Part shown: positions 53,849 to 63,432 of the stretch, one piece after another
Numbering within the stretch: the first letter of the stretch is position 1
Layout of the letters: the number at the start of each line of letters is the position of its first letter
Assembly: GCF_900110185.1 (NCBI RefSeq)
Contig: NZ_FOCT01000003.1
Coordinates: 186,001 to 250,000, forward strand
DNA: 64,000 bases
Direction of reading: 5' to 3'
Origin: Nitrosospira multiformis
GTDB lineage: Bacteria > Pseudomonadota > Gammaproteobacteria > Burkholderiales > Nitrosomonadaceae
Position numbers and translations under genes: made by a program
Notes under the pieces: generated by a model
What the model was told of the DNA's origin: nothing
Database searches by the model: none
What the model saw: the letters and a program-made list of their open reading frames with translations, nothing else

Positions 53849-54400
53849 ATGGCTGAAGAGACCAGGCAAAAAGCAGTACGCCTGTTTTTTGCGATATGGC
53901 CCGACAAGGAAACCCGCACGCAGCTGGGACGGCTGACCGGGCGATTGGCATCCGTTTGCGAGGGTCGGAAAACAAAAGCGGAGAATATTCACCTTACATT
54001 GGTGTTTGTAGGGGAGGTGAATGCAAGCCAGGTAGATGCCCTGTGTCGGGCGGCGGATGAAATTGAAGGTCATGGCGTGAAAGCCTTCGACCTCGTTATC
54101 GAAAGAATCTGCGTGTGGAAACGCAAGAATATCGTTTATGCGGAAATCAACGAAATTCCCCAGCCGCTCATCGCTCTGGTCGAAGCTTTGCAGAGCAGCC
54201 TTTCATTGGCAGGGTTTTCATTGGAGGAGCGGCCTTATAAGCCCCATATCACGCTCATGAGGAATGCATCCTGTAAAACGCTGCCTGAGCGGGCGGAACC
54301 AATGGTGTGGCGGGCGCGGGAGTGGGTACTGGTTAAATCGGACCAGACCAGCGACGGTCCGGTTTATACGCCGATCGGTCGCTGGTTCCTGAAAGGATGA
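53849..54400 (+). CDS. thpR: RNA 2',3'-cyclic phosphodiesterase (2'-5' RNA ligase family)
   Basis: 183 residues of the 2H phosphoesterase family. Two HxT motifs are visible, NIHLTLVFVGEV and KPHITLMRN, which form the active site. It opens RNA 2',3'-cyclic phosphates and can join certain 2'-5' ends. Together with RtcA, which makes such cyclic ends, it gives this genome two enzymes of the same chemistry, although far apart. Confidence 0.95.
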   Translation: MAEETRQKAVRLFFAIWPDKETRTQLGRLTGRLASVCEGRKTKAENIHLTLVFVGEVNASQVDALCRAADEIEGHGVKAFDLVIERICVWKRKNIVYAEINEIPQPLIALVEALQSSLSLAGFSLEERPYKPHITLMRNASCKTLPERAEPMVWRAREWVLVKSDQTSDGPVYTPIGRWFLKG

Positions 54401-54427
54401 TCAAAGGATGATCAACTCTTTAAATCA

Positions 54428-54868
54428 TCAAAGATAAATGCAGCTCTCCAGTTGCTTTACCAGGTTTCTTTCATTGGCCCTGGTGTAATCCTTTTCAAAA
54501 GTATCGCTTACGAGGTTGCGCACCTGGCTTCCCAGATTGCTGTTAATGAGACCGATGAATGGGGCCGATACAACCAGGATCAGGCGTTGATAGCTGTTGG
54601 TTTTGCGCCCATTCTCCAGTTCCCGGGCTAGCTGCGAGGCGAAAGTCCATGCTTCATGCTGTTTTGGATCGGTGGCGGGTATATAGGAGCCACGCCCATT
54701 CCCGTTACTTCTGTTATGTCCCGGACGATCGGTAACCAGGTCCACCCGTTTTTCCCTGCTGGCGTCATGCCGGAATTCCCTGAGCTTCTGTAATCCTTTT
54801 CTCGGTCCGTAGTTTGCGTAAAGATATGCTGCGCTTGCATTTGCAACCAGAATCCACGTGATGCTCAT
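54428..54868 (-). CDS. Host-attachment-protein family (baeRF-like)
   Basis: 146 residues. The family pattern is clear: ITWILVANASAAYLYANYG, an acidic/basic middle with GHNRSNGNGRGSYIPATDPKQHE, and LILVVSAPFIGLINSNL, with C-terminal VSDTFEKDYT. It is a small cytosolic protein related to the eRF1-like fold, and the name comes from an Agrobacterium phenotype. Function unknown. Confidence 0.85.
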   Translation of the reverse strand: MSITWILVANASAAYLYANYGPRKGLQKLREFRHDASREKRVDLVTDRPGHNRSNGNGRGSYIPATDPKQHEAWTFASQLARELENGRKTNSYQRLILVVSAPFIGLINSNLGSQVRNLVSDTFEKDYTRANERNLVKQLESCIYL

Positions 54869-55006
54869 GACTCCTCCGTGCGATTAGTGATAAAGTTAAA
54901 CGAACTGGAGTGTTGCTCAACAATAGACAATGATTTTTCTGCCGAAGTTTCCATACGGCAGTTGTCATTGTACTGACATTATGCTCGATATTTATTCGAC
55001 TTTGCC

Positions 55007-55678
55007 TTGAAAATTCTTGCTTTCGATACATCCAGCGAATACTGTTCCATTGCGTTGGTGCTGGAGCGTGACATCCTCGGTGAGGAGGTTCTTGCGGAAC
55101 AGCGCCACTCCGAGCTGGTTTTGCCGATGGTGAGTCGAATGCTGGATGAAGCCGGGCTGACGCTGGCGCAACTGGATGGCATCGCTTTCGGCTCGGGTCC
55201 CGGATCCTTCACCGGGTTGCGTATCGCATGCGGAATAGCGCAGGGACTGGCTTTTGGGGCGGAGCTGCCAGTGATCGGAATAAGTACATTGGAAGCATTG
55301 GCACAGCAAGCCGGCGGAACACAGGTCGTTGCAGCGCTGGATGCGCGCATGCATGAGATCTATCATGCCGCGTACAGGAAAGTGCTGGATGAATGGCAAG
55401 TCGTGAGCGAGCCTACACTCTGCCTGCCGCAAAATGCGCCTCTGGTCCCGGAGCAGGACTGGACAGGGTGTGGCAGCGGGTTCGATATGTACCCCGAAGT
55501 GTTGCGCGCACGTTATGAAGGCTACCTCAATCACATCATCAGCGGCGTGCGCCCGGAGGCGCGCGCAATGGCGCAACTGGCGGTTCCTAGATTCGCGAGA
55601 GGGCAGGGTGTCGATCCGGCGGATGCCGCTCCGCTCTATATTCGAAACAAGGTGGCCCTGAAGGAAAAGGAGCGATGA
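55007..55678 (+). CDS. tsaB: tRNA threonylcarbamoyladenosine synthesis protein TsaB
   Basis: 223 residues, TTG start inside TTGAAAATTCTTGCT. ASKHA-type fold: ILAFDTSSEYCSIAL, HSELVLPMVSRMLDEAGLTLAQLDGIAFGSGPGSFTGLRIACG in pieces, GISTLEALAQ. It partners TsaD for t6A modification of tRNA. It overlaps rimI by four bases, the common tsaB-rimI order. Confidence 0.96.
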   Translation: MKILAFDTSSEYCSIALVLERDILGEEVLAEQRHSELVLPMVSRMLDEAGLTLAQLDGIAFGSGPGSFTGLRIACGIAQGLAFGAELPVIGISTLEALAQQAGGTQVVAALDARMHEIYHAAYRKVLDEWQVVSEPTLCLPQNAPLVPEQDWTGCGSGFDMYPEVLRARYEGYLNHIISGVRPEARAMAQLAVPRFARGQGVDPADAAPLYIRNKVALKEKER

Positions 55679-56136
55679 GCGCCCAACTGCAGGAATCGCC
55701 CCGAATAAGGCGAATGGTCCCGTCGGACCTCGACGCGGTGGTGACGATTGAAAGGGAAGTTTTTCTTTTCCCATGGACTCGGGGCAATTTCAGCGATTCG
55801 CTCGACGCAGGCTATCATTGCCTGGTATTGGAGCAGGACGGATATATCTTTGGATATGGCGTAATGACAATCGGGGCAGAAGAAGCCCATTTATTGACGC
55901 TCAGTATTGCGCCGGAATCGCAAGGGAAGGGCTGGGGTGAAAAATTGCTGCGCCACTTCATCGAAATTGCAAGGGAGCAGCTGGCGCTCACCATGTTTCT
56001 GGATGTGCGCGTATCCAATCATGTTGCCGCCCGGCTGTATGAACGGCTTGGATTCAGGCAGATCGGGAAACGCAAGGATTATTATCCCGCGATGGGCGGG
56101 CGTGAAGACTCGTTGGTAATGGAACTGGTGCTGTGA
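55675..56136 (+). CDS. rimI: Ribosomal-protein-S18-alanine N-acetyltransferase
   Basis: 153 residues of the GNAT fold: EREVFLFPWTRGNFSDSLD (substrate loop), LTLSIAPESQGKGWGEKLLRHF (acetyl-CoA loop), DVRVSNHVAARLYERLGFRQIGKRKDYYP. Acetylates the N-terminal Ala of ribosomal protein S18. The GTG of the next gene overlaps its stop. Confidence 0.96.
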   Translation: MSAQLQESPRIRRMVPSDLDAVVTIEREVFLFPWTRGNFSDSLDAGYHCLVLEQDGYIFGYGVMTIGAEEAHLLTLSIAPESQGKGWGEKLLRHFIEIAREQLALTMFLDVRVSNHVAARLYERLGFRQIGKRKDYYPAMGGREDSLVMELVL

Positions 56137-56942
56137 TCAACAACGATAGAAAACGGGTCAGACGTGGCGAGATACTCAAAGAGTTGGGATTGACGCCGAT
56201 ATGGCGCGTCAGGGAGTGTACCGAAGACGAAAGCCCATTCAGGACGCCGGAATCGGATCAGGTGATGGCAGCGCCGGTTGGTGCGCCTCCCGAATTCGAA
56301 GAACAGGTAGAACAGGTTTGCGTGCCTTCTGACGCGACAGAGGACGTAGCAGAGAAGCGCCGGGCGATGATTCTGCGGATGGACTGGGATCAGCTTAAAG
56401 AGAGTGTGGAAGGCTGTGTGGCCTGCCGGCTATGCAGCTCGCGTACGCGCACTGTGTTTGGCGTGGGTGACCCGAATGCGGACTGGCTTTACGTGGGTGA
56501 AGGACCGGGCGCGCAGGAGGACGCCCTTGGTGAACCCTTCGTGGGGCAGGCAGGCAAGCTGCTGGATAACATGCTGATGGCCATTGGTTTGAAGCGCGGC
56601 CGCGATGTTTTTATAGCCAACATCGTAAAATGTCGCCCGCCTGGCAATCGCGAGCCTTCCGATGATGAAGCGCAATGTTGCGAACCGTACCTCGCGCGGC
56701 AAATCGAGCTAATCAAGCCGAGGCTGATTGTCGCGCTTGGAAAAACCGCCGCCAAGAATCTGCTCAATACTGACGCAAGCATAGGCAGCCTTCGGGGCAA
56801 ACTCCATCAGCACGAAGGTATTCCGGTGATCGTCACCTATCACCCGGCTTATCTGTTACGCACGCTGGTTGCCAAAGCGAAGGCATGGGAGGATCTCTGC
56901 TTCGCCCAAAGCACCATGCAGGCCTTGAAGGCTTCTGAATAA
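56133..56942 (+). CDS. Family-4 uracil-DNA glycosylase
   Basis: 269 residues, GTG start overlapping rimI. A variable N-terminal 85 residues precede the catalytic domain. Iron-sulfur cysteines appear in CVACRLC and later CRPPGNREPSDDEAQCCEPYL; the active-site GEGPGAQEDALGEPFVGQAGKLLDNML is complete, with VTYHPAYLLR at the C-terminal side. Removes uracil from DNA in a UdgA-like way. Confidence 0.95.
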   Translation: MINNDRKRVRRGEILKELGLTPIWRVRECTEDESPFRTPESDQVMAAPVGAPPEFEEQVEQVCVPSDATEDVAEKRRAMILRMDWDQLKESVEGCVACRLCSSRTRTVFGVGDPNADWLYVGEGPGAQEDALGEPFVGQAGKLLDNMLMAIGLKRGRDVFIANIVKCRPPGNREPSDDEAQCCEPYLARQIELIKPRLIVALGKTAAKNLLNTDASIGSLRGKLHQHEGIPVIVTYHPAYLLRTLVAKAKAWEDLCFAQSTMQALKASE

Positions 56943-57285
56943 ATCGCAGGTTTTTGGAACAGGAAGTTGGAGTGGATGCAAATCATGGATTACATCCTCG
57001 ACTCTTCATCCACGAGTGGTAAAGTGATGAATTCTGGAGCGCAGCCATCAGGACATCGTCATGCCTGCGAAAGCAGATCTTCATTTTTTTATGCAATGAA
57101 ATTATAAATTATGGGACTTGCGTTCGCGAAAATGAATTTTGGCCGAGAATGATAAGGTTTCCAGGCGCTGAACCTCATTCGGCCAGCCTCTCTTGAAATC
57201 CGCCCGCTCGTCCTTATTTTTATCCTTGTTCAGCAGTTCACCTATACTTATTCATATATCGGCAATTTTTCTTGGGAAGATTTTC
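56943..57285. other. Gene-free gap before lemA
   Basis: About 340 bases with no ORF or strong hairpin. The region just before lemA is AT-rich and should hold its promoter. Confidence 0.5.
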
Positions 57286-57879
57286 ATGAACAACCTGCTG
57301 CGTTCTCTGATATTGCTTCTGGCAATGAGTTTGGGTGGCTGTGGATACAATACCTTGCAGTCTACGGATGAGCAGATCAAGGCTAGCTGGGGTGAAGTGC
57401 TGAACCAGTATCAGCGCCGCGCTGACCTCATCCCCAATCTGGTAAACGTTGTAAAAGGTTTTGCTGCCCAGGAGAAAGAGGTACTGTTGGGTGTAACCAA
57501 TGCGCGCTCCAGGGTGGGCAGCATCCAGGCCACACCGGAGCTTTTCAATGACCCGGAGGCATTTGCGAAGTTTCAAAGTGCTCAGGGGGAATTGTCGAAC
57601 GCTCTGTCACGTTTGCTGGTCGTGGTGGAGAAGTATCCGGAACTGAAATCAAATGCCAACTTCCGGGAATTGCAGGCGCAACTGGAAGGCACGGAGAATC
57701 GTATTGCCGTGGCCCGCAACCGTTACATCAAGGCGGTTCAGGAATACAACATCGTAGTACGTTCCTTTCCCACCAATCTTACCGCGATGCTATTTGGCTA
57801 CAAGGTGAAGCCCAGCCTCACGGTCGATGACGAGAAAGCGATTTCAACTGCGCCCAAGGTGGATTTCGGCAAGCCTTAA
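57286..57879 (+). CDS. LemA family lipoprotein
   Basis: 197 residues from the ATG heading the signal sequence. The lipobox LGGC places the lipidated Cys near 18. The LemA core follows (WGEVLNQYQRRADLIPNLVNVVKGFAAQEKEVL, YPELKSNANFRELQAQLEGTENRIAVARNRYI). It is a helical envelope protein of unknown function, regularly followed by TPM-domain genes, as here. Confidence 0.94.
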   Translation: MNNLLRSLILLLAMSLGGCGYNTLQSTDEQIKASWGEVLNQYQRRADLIPNLVNVVKGFAAQEKEVLLGVTNARSRVGSIQATPELFNDPEAFAKFQSAQGELSNALSRLLVVVEKYPELKSNANFRELQAQLEGTENRIAVARNRYIKAVQEYNIVVRSFPTNLTAMLFGYKVKPSLTVDDEKAISTAPKVDFGKP

Positions 57880-58000
57880 CCGGTAGAGATGTTTGCTGAT
57901 CCGGGAATTTGAAATTGGCTTCAATTTTCATTTGCATGTATTTTGGTTGGCATTTATCAGCTTGAATTCTTCATTCCATTTGTTCTGAGTCCTTGGGGCT

Positions 58001-58070
58001 TGTTCGCCTCTTCGACAAGCTGGGCGAGTGGAGCTTGGGACCGGCCTGTCGAAAGGGTGAAGGGGATCAG
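58001..58070. repeat. Looser copy of the dispersed intergenic repeat
   Basis: TTCGCCTCTTCGACAAGCTGGGCGAGTGG and a later CCTGTCGAAAGGGTGAAGG recall the inverted sense of the repeat at 20048-20110. The whole 285-base lemA-TPM gap holds no gene. Confidence 0.4.
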
Positions 58071-58164
58071 GGTAAGTTTGTGAGGAATGAACGAGGAAAA
58101 ATAAGGGAGCGCAAGGATCATATCCTTCTGGGATTATCCCAGACAGTCCAACAGGAAATGTGAA

Positions 58165-59088
58165 ATGACAAAGGGCTTACATATGATTCATGCCTGGGGA
58201 AAAATCCTCGTATTCATTGCTCTGCTTGTTTCTGCCTCCCTGGCGATGGCGGATGTCGCGATTCCGCCCCTCAAAGCGCACGTTACCGATCTCACCGGGA
58301 CACTTTCTGCAAACGAAGCTACCCAGCTGGAGCAGAAGCTCGCCGCATTTGAAACCAGGAAAGGCAGTCAGATCGCGGTACTGATCGTCTCCACCACCCA
58401 GCCTGAAACCATCGAGCAATACTCGATTCGGGTAGTGGACGCCTGGAAGCTGGGACGCAAGGGTATTGATGACGGCGTTCTGCTGTTGGTTGCAAAGCAG
58501 GATAGAACCGTGCGTGTGGAAGTGGGATATGGTCTGGAGGGTGTGCTTCCGGATGCCGTGGCGAAGCGCATAACCGACGAGATCATCGTGCCGGAATTCA
58601 GACAGGGACGATTTGCGGCAGGCATAAATGCCGGTGTCGACCGAATAATAGGGGTAATCGAAGGAGAGCCCTTGCCGCCACCTCCCGCTCGTTCCGCACG
58701 TGGCGGCGATTCTTCCGCTGCCGCCGATATCCTGGTGAATAATATTATTTTTGTCTTTATCCTGCTCTTCATTGCCGCCAAGGTATTTCAGTCCATTTTC
58801 GGCCGCTTTCTCGGTGCGACCCTGTTGAGCACAGGGGCAGCCATTATTGTCTGGCTGGTATTCGCTTCGATATTCCTGGCCTTGATCGCTGCTGCCTTTG
58901 CGTTTTTCATCAGCCTGTTCGGTCACGCCGGCAGTGGAATTTACAGAGGAGGGCGCGGCTGGCCCGGTGGCTTTGGTGGTTATGGAGGATGGGGTGGCAG
59001 GGGCGGTCCCGGCGGCTTCGGGGGCGGCGGGGGTTTCGGCGGAGGTGGGGGCGGCTTCGGTGGCGGCGGCGCCTCAGGGAGATGGTAG
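58165..59088 (+). CDS. TPM-domain (YgcG-like) envelope protein
   Basis: 307 residues. Signal peptide ends near 30 (AMA-DV). The TPM domain (about 35-165) has VTDLTGTLSANEATQLEQKLAAFE, GRKGIDDGVLLLVAKQDRTVRVEVGYGLEGVLPDAVAKRI and FRQGRFAAGINAGVDRII. Two membrane helices (about 190-250) precede a Gly-rich tail (GGWGGRGGPGGFGGGGG type). Function unknown. It follows lemA and precedes a second TPM protein. Confidence 0.93.
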   Translation: MTKGLHMIHAWGKILVFIALLVSASLAMADVAIPPLKAHVTDLTGTLSANEATQLEQKLAAFETRKGSQIAVLIVSTTQPETIEQYSIRVVDAWKLGRKGIDDGVLLLVAKQDRTVRVEVGYGLEGVLPDAVAKRITDEIIVPEFRQGRFAAGINAGVDRIIGVIEGEPLPPPPARSARGGDSSAAADILVNNIIFVFILLFIAAKVFQSIFGRFLGATLLSTGAAIIVWLVFASIFLALIAAAFAFFISLFGHAGSGIYRGGRGWPGGFGGYGGWGGRGGPGGFGGGGGFGGGGGGFGGGGASGRW

Positions 59089-59589
59089 ATGGATTTTACG
59101 CGAGTACTGCGGCATCTTTTTACGGGGCCCTTGACGGTACGCAAGGCATTTCCCGCTACGACCCTTACCGCGATCGAATATGCGATCGCACAATCGGAAT
59201 TCAGTCATCGGGGAGAAATTCGCTTTGCAGTGGAGGCAGCACTGGATATGCTGCCACTGGTGAGAGCAATATCGGCACGAGAGCGGGCTGTCGAAGTATT
59301 TTCGCAGCTGCGGGTGTGGGATACCGAGCATAACAACGGCGTCCTGATTTACCTGCTTCTGGCCGATCACAATGTCGAAATCGTTGCTGATCGCGGCATC
59401 GACGCGAAAGTCGGCCATGAAAAATGGGAAGCCATCTGCCGCGAAATGGAAACCCATTTCAGGCAGGGGCAGTTTGAATCCGGGGTCGTCAGTGGAATCC
59501 GGTCAGTAGGCGGTCATTTGCAGGAACATTTCCCAGCCGGTCGGGAAGGTGGGAAAAATGAATTGCCGGATCGGCCGGTTATCATGTGA
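59089..59589 (+). CDS. Second, shorter TPM-domain protein
   Basis: 166 residues starting directly after the previous stop. No signal peptide or Gly tail. The TPM-like core includes RVWDTEHNNGVLIYLLLADHNVEIVADRGIDAKVGHEKWEAIC and FRQGQFESGVVSGIRSVGGHL. Commonly paired with the longer TPM protein in lemA operons. Confidence 0.9.
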   Translation: MDFTRVLRHLFTGPLTVRKAFPATTLTAIEYAIAQSEFSHRGEIRFAVEAALDMLPLVRAISARERAVEVFSQLRVWDTEHNNGVLIYLLLADHNVEIVADRGIDAKVGHEKWEAICREMETHFRQGQFESGVVSGIRSVGGHLQEHFPAGREGGKNELPDRPVIM

Positions 59590-59620
59590 CATTACGATCG
59601 GCAATTCCCCAATAATCCTC

Positions 59621-59660
59621 GATACCCCTAAATCCCCCTAAATCCCCCTAAATCCCCTCA
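59621..59660. repeat. 10-bp tandem repeat at the lplT 3' end
   Basis: AATCCCCCTA in two perfect copies flanked by two imperfect ones, reaching the lplT stop codon. Non-coding in the plus sense. Confidence 0.8.
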
Positions 59661-60932
59661 GTGCCCCTTATGCGCCCCGATGAGATGAAGAGAATCCTCG
59701 ATGCTCTGGTTGTGCAGGTGCCACTGGCGTATCACTGCCATGATCACGGCTACGAACAGGCCGAACAGAATAATCACCGTATACACGTGCACGTCAAAGC
59801 TCACCAGTAACGCGTACAGCCCCAGCATGGTGAGAATACTCAGATTCTCGTTGAAATTCTGTACAGCAATAGAGTGGCCGGCACCCATCAGGATGTGGCC
59901 GCGGTGTTGCAGCAGCGCATTCATTGGCACGACAAAAAATCCGGCAAGCCCGCCAATCAGCATGAGAAGCGGAATCGCAATCCACAATTCGCGGGCAAAA
60001 ATCATTGCCATTACCACAATGCCCATGGCAATGCCCAGAGGAATCACCTTCACTGATTGCCGGAGTGACACTATTCGGGCTGCAATGACTGCCCCTATGG
60101 CAATGCCGACGGCGACTACGCCCTGGAGTTGCGCGGCCTTGCTCAAGGGATAGCCGAGGGCGGCATCTGCCCATTTCAGCACGATGAATTGCAGCGTTGC
60201 CCCCGCGCCCCAGAAAAGGGTCGTCACTGCCAGTGAAATCTGTCCCAGCTTGTCTGCCCACAGCAGTCTCATGCAATGGCTGAACTCATGCACGAGAAAC
60301 ATTGGATTTTTCCTGAGAATGCGATGATCGACCCCCGTGTTGGGGATATAAAGATTGAAGATGGCAGCAGCAGTATAAAATATGGCGATGAGCAGTATGC
60401 TTGCCTCCGGTACAGTGTCCACGCCGGTATTGATCAGCGGGAAATCGAACGACAGCAGGGTGGCGGAGATGGCTGGTGAGATCAGCAAGCCTCCCAGCAC
60501 TGTACCCAGTATGATGGAGGCCACAGTCAGGCCTTCGATCCAGCCATTGGCGATGACGAGTTTTTCGGGTGGCAGCAGCTCAGTCAGTATCCCGTATTTT
60601 GCAGGGGAATAGGCAGCTGCGCCAAGCCCGACTACCGCATAGGCAGCGAGTGCGAAGTACTGGTGCGTTGCCAGGAAAAGCAGACTGCAGCCCAAAATCT
60701 TGATCGCATTGCTGATGAACATGACGCGGCCCTTGGCCATGGAATCCGCGAAGGCTCCGACGAAAGGCGCGAGGATCACGTAAAAGAGAACAAACACAAA
60801 CTTGAGCATCGGGGTGAGATAAGCGGGCGCGTGCAGTTCCACCAAAAGGGCAATGGCAACGACCAATAGCGCATTGTCGGCTAGCGAAGAAAAAAACTGG
60901 GCCGCCATAATGGTATAAAATCCGCGTTTCAA
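59658..60932 (-). CDS. lplT: Lysophospholipid transporter (MFS)
   Basis: 424 residues with twelve predicted helices. Family features: FYTIMAAQFFSSLADNALLVVAIALL, FVGAFADSMAKGRVMFISN, SPAKYGILTELLPPEKLVIANGWIEGLTVASIILG. LplT flips lysophospholipids inward for reacylation. It is divergent from alr; no aas gene is present. Confidence 0.93.
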   Translation of the reverse strand: MKRGFYTIMAAQFFSSLADNALLVVAIALLVELHAPAYLTPMLKFVFVLFYVILAPFVGAFADSMAKGRVMFISNAIKILGCSLLFLATHQYFALAAYAVVGLGAAAYSPAKYGILTELLPPEKLVIANGWIEGLTVASIILGTVLGGLLISPAISATLLSFDFPLINTGVDTVPEASILLIAIFYTAAAIFNLYIPNTGVDHRILRKNPMFLVHEFSHCMRLLWADKLGQISLAVTTLFWGAGATLQFIVLKWADAALGYPLSKAAQLQGVVAVGIAIGAVIAARIVSLRQSVKVIPLGIAMGIVVMAMIFARELWIAIPLLMLIGGLAGFFVVPMNALLQHRGHILMGAGHSIAVQNFNENLSILTMLGLYALLVSFDVHVYTVIILFGLFVAVIMAVIRQWHLHNQSIEDSLHLIGAHKGH

Positions 60933-61139
60933 GCGTTTTCTCCTAGAACTTGACCTTCTTTTTTAACGATGAGGCGTGGCATTATACAACGGTCGTCGGC
61001 ACCTCTCCCGATGGAAAATTTCAAGCCTTTGAGGCGGCCTGCAAAACGACTTGATCCGGGGCATTCATAAGAACTCTCGATCCCGCAAAATCCCTTCAAA
61101 GAAAATCTTCAAAAAAACTTCCGGATATCCTGAATTACC

Positions 61140-62213
61140 ATGTCGCGTCCCATTCAGGCGTTGATTGATCCCGCCGCGCTCGAGCACAACCTTGCTATCG
61201 TTCGCCGCCATGCGCCCCATTCACGGGTCATGGCCGTCATCAAGGCGGATGCATACGGTCACGGATTGCTACGTGCTGCCGAGGCCTTAGCGGAGGCAGA
61301 GGGATTTGCCCTGCTCGAACTGGATGCTGCCGTGCGTTTAAGAGAGGCGGGCTATCGCCAGACGATCCTGTTGCTTGAAGGTTTTTTTGACGTAGATGAA
61401 CTGCGCTGGATCGAGCAATACCGTTTAAGTACCGTGGTGCATCACCCTGAGCAGCTTGCCATGCTGGAGGCGGTTCGACGACGGGCAACACTGGATGTAT
61501 TTCTGAAACTCAATAGCGGCATGAACCGGCTCGGATTTACGCCCAAGGAATTTCCCGCTGCGCTAGAGCGCCTCAAGGCGAATCCCGGAGTGCGGCAGAT
61601 AACCCTCATGACTCATTTTGCATGTGCCGATGAACCGGACAGAAACGACAGCATTGCAGCGCAACTGCAATGTTTCAACCTGGCGGCGGGCGGGAGGTAT
61701 ATGCCCCGTTCGCTCGCGAATTCTGCCGCCATCCTTCGTTTTCCCGAAGCACATGCTGACTGGGTGCGTCCCGGCATCATGCTTTATGGTTCCTCGCCGC
61801 TTGCTCACACAACCGCAGAGCAATTGGGTTTGCAACCTGCCATGACTGTATCGAGCAGGATTATCTCCGTGCAAACGCTCGGGCCAAGCGACGGAGTGGG
61901 TTACGGGCATGCTTTTCGGGCTGATCGATCTATGCGAGTGGGCATTGTTGCAGGCGGCTATGCTGACGGCTATCCTCGCCATGCTCCTACTGGTACCCCA
62001 GTGCTTGTAAAGGGAAGACGAACGCGGGTCGTGGGACGCATCTCCATGGACATGCTGCATGTGGACCTGAGCGAGATCGAAGATGCAGGTGTAGGCAGTC
62101 CGGTAACGCTATGGGGAAGGGGCATGCCGGTTGATGAGGTTGCGCGGGCCGCTGGCACACTGGGCTATGAACTGTTGTGCGCGATCGCGCCGAGAATGCA
62201 AAGGGTAACGTAA
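61140..62213 (+). CDS. alr: Alanine racemase
   Basis: 357 residues. PLP lysine Lys35 in VIKADAYGHG, LKLNSGMNRLGF, TVSSRIISVQTLGPSDGVGYGHAFRADR with the second catalytic Tyr, and a C-terminal GRISMDMLHVDLSEI. It makes D-alanine for cell wall. A terminator follows. Confidence 0.96.
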   Translation: MSRPIQALIDPAALEHNLAIVRRHAPHSRVMAVIKADAYGHGLLRAAEALAEAEGFALLELDAAVRLREAGYRQTILLLEGFFDVDELRWIEQYRLSTVVHHPEQLAMLEAVRRRATLDVFLKLNSGMNRLGFTPKEFPAALERLKANPGVRQITLMTHFACADEPDRNDSIAAQLQCFNLAAGGRYMPRSLANSAAILRFPEAHADWVRPGIMLYGSSPLAHTTAEQLGLQPAMTVSSRIISVQTLGPSDGVGYGHAFRADRSMRVGIVAGGYADGYPRHAPTGTPVLVKGRRTRVVGRISMDMLHVDLSEIEDAGVGSPVTLWGRGMPVDEVARAAGTLGYELLCAIAPRMQRVT

Positions 62214-62243
62214 GCTTCTTCTCTTTCATTGCAGAACAGAACA

Positions 62244-62271
62244 AAAAAAGGCAGCCAAGGCTGCCTTTTTT
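62244..62271. terminator. Bidirectional terminator after alr
   Basis: AAAAAAGGCAGCC-aa-GGCTGCCTTTTTT, a perfect stem with A/T flanks, shared by alr and the parvulin gene that converge here. Confidence 0.92.
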
Positions 62272-62330
62272 GCCTCGGAATTGCGCTTCCGAGTAGAGGG
62301 AATAAGGAAATAAAGCTTGCCGAAGAAAGC

Positions 62331-63128
62331 TTACTCGACTTTCGCTTTCGAGCGGAGATCGTTGACCGAGGCCGCAAATTGACGTTGCAACACGCGCTGG
62401 GCCAAGTTTTGTTTTATTTCCTCGAACGGGGGAATTTTCAGGGGTCGCACATCATCCAGGCGGATCACATGCCAGCCGAACGGGGTTTTTACCGGCTGGT
62501 CGGTGAGCTGGCCCTTGTGCAGCTTGGTCAAGGCCTCGGCAAAAGGTTGAACATAGCTTGCGGCCGGACTCCAGTCCAGTTCGCCACCCTTGCTCTTGCT
62601 GCCCGTGTCCAGGGATTTCTCCCCGGCAAGTTTGTCAAACTTTGCGCCTTTTTTTAACTTGGCGATAATGTCTTTGGCCTCCTCTTCTGTAGCCACCAGA
62701 ATATGGTGCGCCTTGTATTCCTTATCCCCCATCTGCGTCTTTACCGTTTCATATTCCTTATGCAGCTCTTCGTCGCTTACCGGGTGGTTCTTTATGTAAT
62801 CGATCTGGTACGCCCTGACCATCGCTGTCTGGCGAGCCATGTCGAGCTGGGTGATAAAGTCCGGATCCCTGTCCAGCCCCTTCTTCTTCGCTTCCTGGGC
62901 GATTACTTCTTCAGTGATGAGATCCTCGCGCAAAGCTTTCCTCGCCTCCGGCGTATCCGGCTGGCCCTGGCTTGCACGCGCCTTCATTATGAATTCGAGG
63001 CGCGATTGGGGAATCGGCGTACCATTCACTTTTGCCATGGTTGAGCCGGTTTGGGCCTGAACGGCCGTCGCGGCGATCAGCCCGGAGATACCCAGTGCCG
63101 CAAGTCGAGTAAATTTCATAAAATGCAT
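62331..63128 (-). CDS. Periplasmic parvulin-type peptidyl-prolyl isomerase
   Basis: 265 residues. Signal peptide to about AVQA-QT. An N-terminal SurA-like helical part (VNGTPIPQSRLEFIMKARASQGQ...) precedes the parvulin domain (about 130-225: YKAHHILVATEEEAKDIIAKLKKGAKFDKLAGEKSLDTGSKSKGGELDW in pieces, TPFGWHVIRLDDVRP). Assists folding of exported proteins. It is last in the yciB-yciI-bolA series. Confidence 0.93.
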   Translation of the reverse strand: MHFMKFTRLAALGISGLIAATAVQAQTGSTMAKVNGTPIPQSRLEFIMKARASQGQPDTPEARKALREDLITEEVIAQEAKKKGLDRDPDFITQLDMARQTAMVRAYQIDYIKNHPVSDEELHKEYETVKTQMGDKEYKAHHILVATEEEAKDIIAKLKKGAKFDKLAGEKSLDTGSKSKGGELDWSPAASYVQPFAEALTKLHKGQLTDQPVKTPFGWHVIRLDDVRPLKIPPFEEIKQNLAQRVLQRQFAASVNDLRSKAKVE

Positions 63129-63140
63129 GAAGTTTCCTTC

Positions 63141-63416
63141 TCAGTGGATCGAATCAAATTCCTCGGGAGTATACGCTTTTACACCTAAGGCGTGAATATT
63201 CTTGTGCATCATCTCGCGCAGGGTATCGTAAACCAGCCGGTGCCGCGCCAGCGCCGACTTACTGATGAATTGATGTGAGACAATGGTAAGTAAATAGTGG
63301 CCACCCCCTGCTTTGGCGCCTTCATGTCCCGCATGACGCGCGCTTTCATCCACAATCCGGATTACCACAGGCTCCAGAGCAGCGAGCTTTTCCTTCATCA
63401 ATTCTATAGTGTTCAT
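63141..63416 (-). CDS. bolA: BolA family protein
   Basis: 91 residues with the BolA core VRIVDESARHAGHEGAKAGGGHYLLTIVSHQF and HRLVYDTLREMMHKNIHALGVKAYTPEE. Invariant His near 74 is kept. BolA proteins bind monothiol glutaredoxins and [2Fe-2S] clusters. Confidence 0.93.
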   Translation of the reverse strand: MNTIELMKEKLAALEPVVIRIVDESARHAGHEGAKAGGGHYLLTIVSHQFISKSALARHRLVYDTLREMMHKNIHALGVKAYTPEEFDSIH

Positions 63417-63432
63417 CCGACCTCTGGTCAGG